64,000 bases of DNA from Paenibacillus sp. FSL H7-0331. GTDB taxonomy: Bacteria > Bacillota > Bacilli > Paenibacillales > NBRC-103111. Location of the stretch: the NCBI RefSeq assembly GCF_001956045.1, contig NZ_MRTH01000010.1:186001-250000 (forward strand). Reading direction: 5' to 3'. The position numbers were made by a program, and so were the translations under genes. The notes beneath the pieces are model-generated. The model was not told the DNA's origin. It saw only the letters and a list, made by a program, of their open reading frames with translations, and did not search any database. This document shows positions 63,660 through 64,000 of the stretch, piece after piece. How positions within the stretch are numbered: the first letter of the stretch is position 1; each line of letters begins with the position of its first letter.

Positions 63660-64000
63660 ATGAAAAAAATCGTTATTTTGGGTGGAGGCTACGGCGGTCT
63701 GACGATCGTTAATCAGCTGCTTGAAAAAGATTTGCCGGCCGACACCGTGCTCGTGCTTATCGACCGGATGCCTTACCAAGGTTTAAAAACCGAATATTAT
63801 GCCTTGGCATCAGGCACGCTCTCCGATAAGGAGATTCGTGTCCAATTTCCCGTAGATCCTCGGTTGATTCTGAAATACGGAGAGGTTCGTTCAGTAGACC
63901 CTGTTCAGAAGCTGGTTATATTTGAAAATGATGAGCCCATGAGCTATGACACACTGATCATCGGACTTGGCTGTGTGGATAAATATCACGAAATACCTGG
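63660..64000 (+). CDS. NADH dehydrogenase-like FAD/NAD(P) oxidoreductase (5' part)
   Basis: 113 codons are present before the window ends. It begins KKIVILGGGYGGLTIVNQLL, a FAD-binding Rossmann motif, followed by LVLIDRMPYQGLKTEYYALA and SYDTLIIGLGCVDKYHEIPG. AAAAAGGAG precedes the ATG. It resembles YutJ/NDH-2-like proteins and is distinct from the complete NDH-2 at 58187. It lies 78 bases after mqnE with no terminator between, so it may be in the same operon. Confidence 0.85.
   Translation, partial: MKKIVILGGGYGGLTIVNQLLEKDLPADTVLVLIDRMPYQGLKTEYYALASGTLSDKEIRVQFPVDPRLILKYGEVRSVDPVQKLVIFENDEPMSYDTLIIGLGCVDKYHEIP

Noticed and set aside
1..64000. CRISPR arrays, insertion sequences, prophage, tRNA or rRNA genes
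   Set aside because: I looked for spaced repeats, transposase motifs, phage gene strings and tRNA or rRNA signatures and saw none; the only tandem repeat is the 41-bp array at 50909.

Overview
The window looks like chromosomal DNA of a low-to-moderate GC, endospore-forming Firmicute, most likely Paenibacillus. Support: two YesM/YesN two-component pairs and very large AraC regulators wired to binding-protein sugar ABC transporters, a ydaO c-di-AMP riboswitch, Sda and Spo0E sporulation-control proteins, DnaI/DnaB replication-loader genes, a coproheme-pathway HemQ and a futalosine-pathway radical SAM enzyme. The genus is an inference from gene content; no 16S or tRNA gene is present.

Left third (1-31 kb), almost entirely minus strand: carbohydrate uptake and catabolism. 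(a) 1.1-7.9 kb: two permeases, a lipoprotein binding protein, then a YesM kinase and YesN regulator behind an intercistronic terminator; the 3' neighbour (1-937) is the truncated start of a membrane sensor-regulator. (b) 8.1-10.5 kb: a ComEC-like metallo-beta-lactamase lipoprotein with a DUF3006 partner, and a CBS-GGDEF protein coupled to an unknown protein. (c) 10.8-20.3 kb: a second sugar operon with permeases, kinase, regulator, binding protein, a Gfo/Idh/MocA oxidoreductase and a fused oxidoreductase/glucosamine-6-phosphate-deaminase-like protein. (d) 20.6 kb: a small secreted Cys-containing protein. (e) 21-29.8 kb: a pectin-fragment operon (AraC regulator, Lpl-type ABC transporter, unknown 578-aa enzyme, oligogalacturonate lyase), then an MFS transporter.

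Middle (31-38.9 kb): a decayed accessory stretch between two 27-bp identical terminator sequences, holding a DUF6273 remnant, a divergent TetR/ketopantoate-reductase-family pair, an amidohydrolase remnant and frameshifted small genes. It is followed by a CDF metal exporter with tandem operator-like sites, and a LacI regulator with an unsaturated glucuronyl hydrolase.

Right part (39-64 kb): core functions. sdhCAB with a divergent LysR; a potassium module (TrkH/KtrB, TrkA/KtrA, antiporter) under a c-di-AMP riboswitch; a CPBP membrane protease; uvrC; trxA; dnaI/dnaB; an HxlR-MFS divergent pair; YwbE and YuiB; hemQ; a type II NADH dehydrogenase with a Rex-like site; ferredoxin-NADP reductase with tandem Fur boxes; sda with a DnaA-box cluster; an A-type Fe-S carrier; Spo0E; mqnE; and the start of another NADH-dehydrogenase-like flavoprotein. 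The right-hand genes share themes of respiration, redox and iron supply, and control of sporulation entry.
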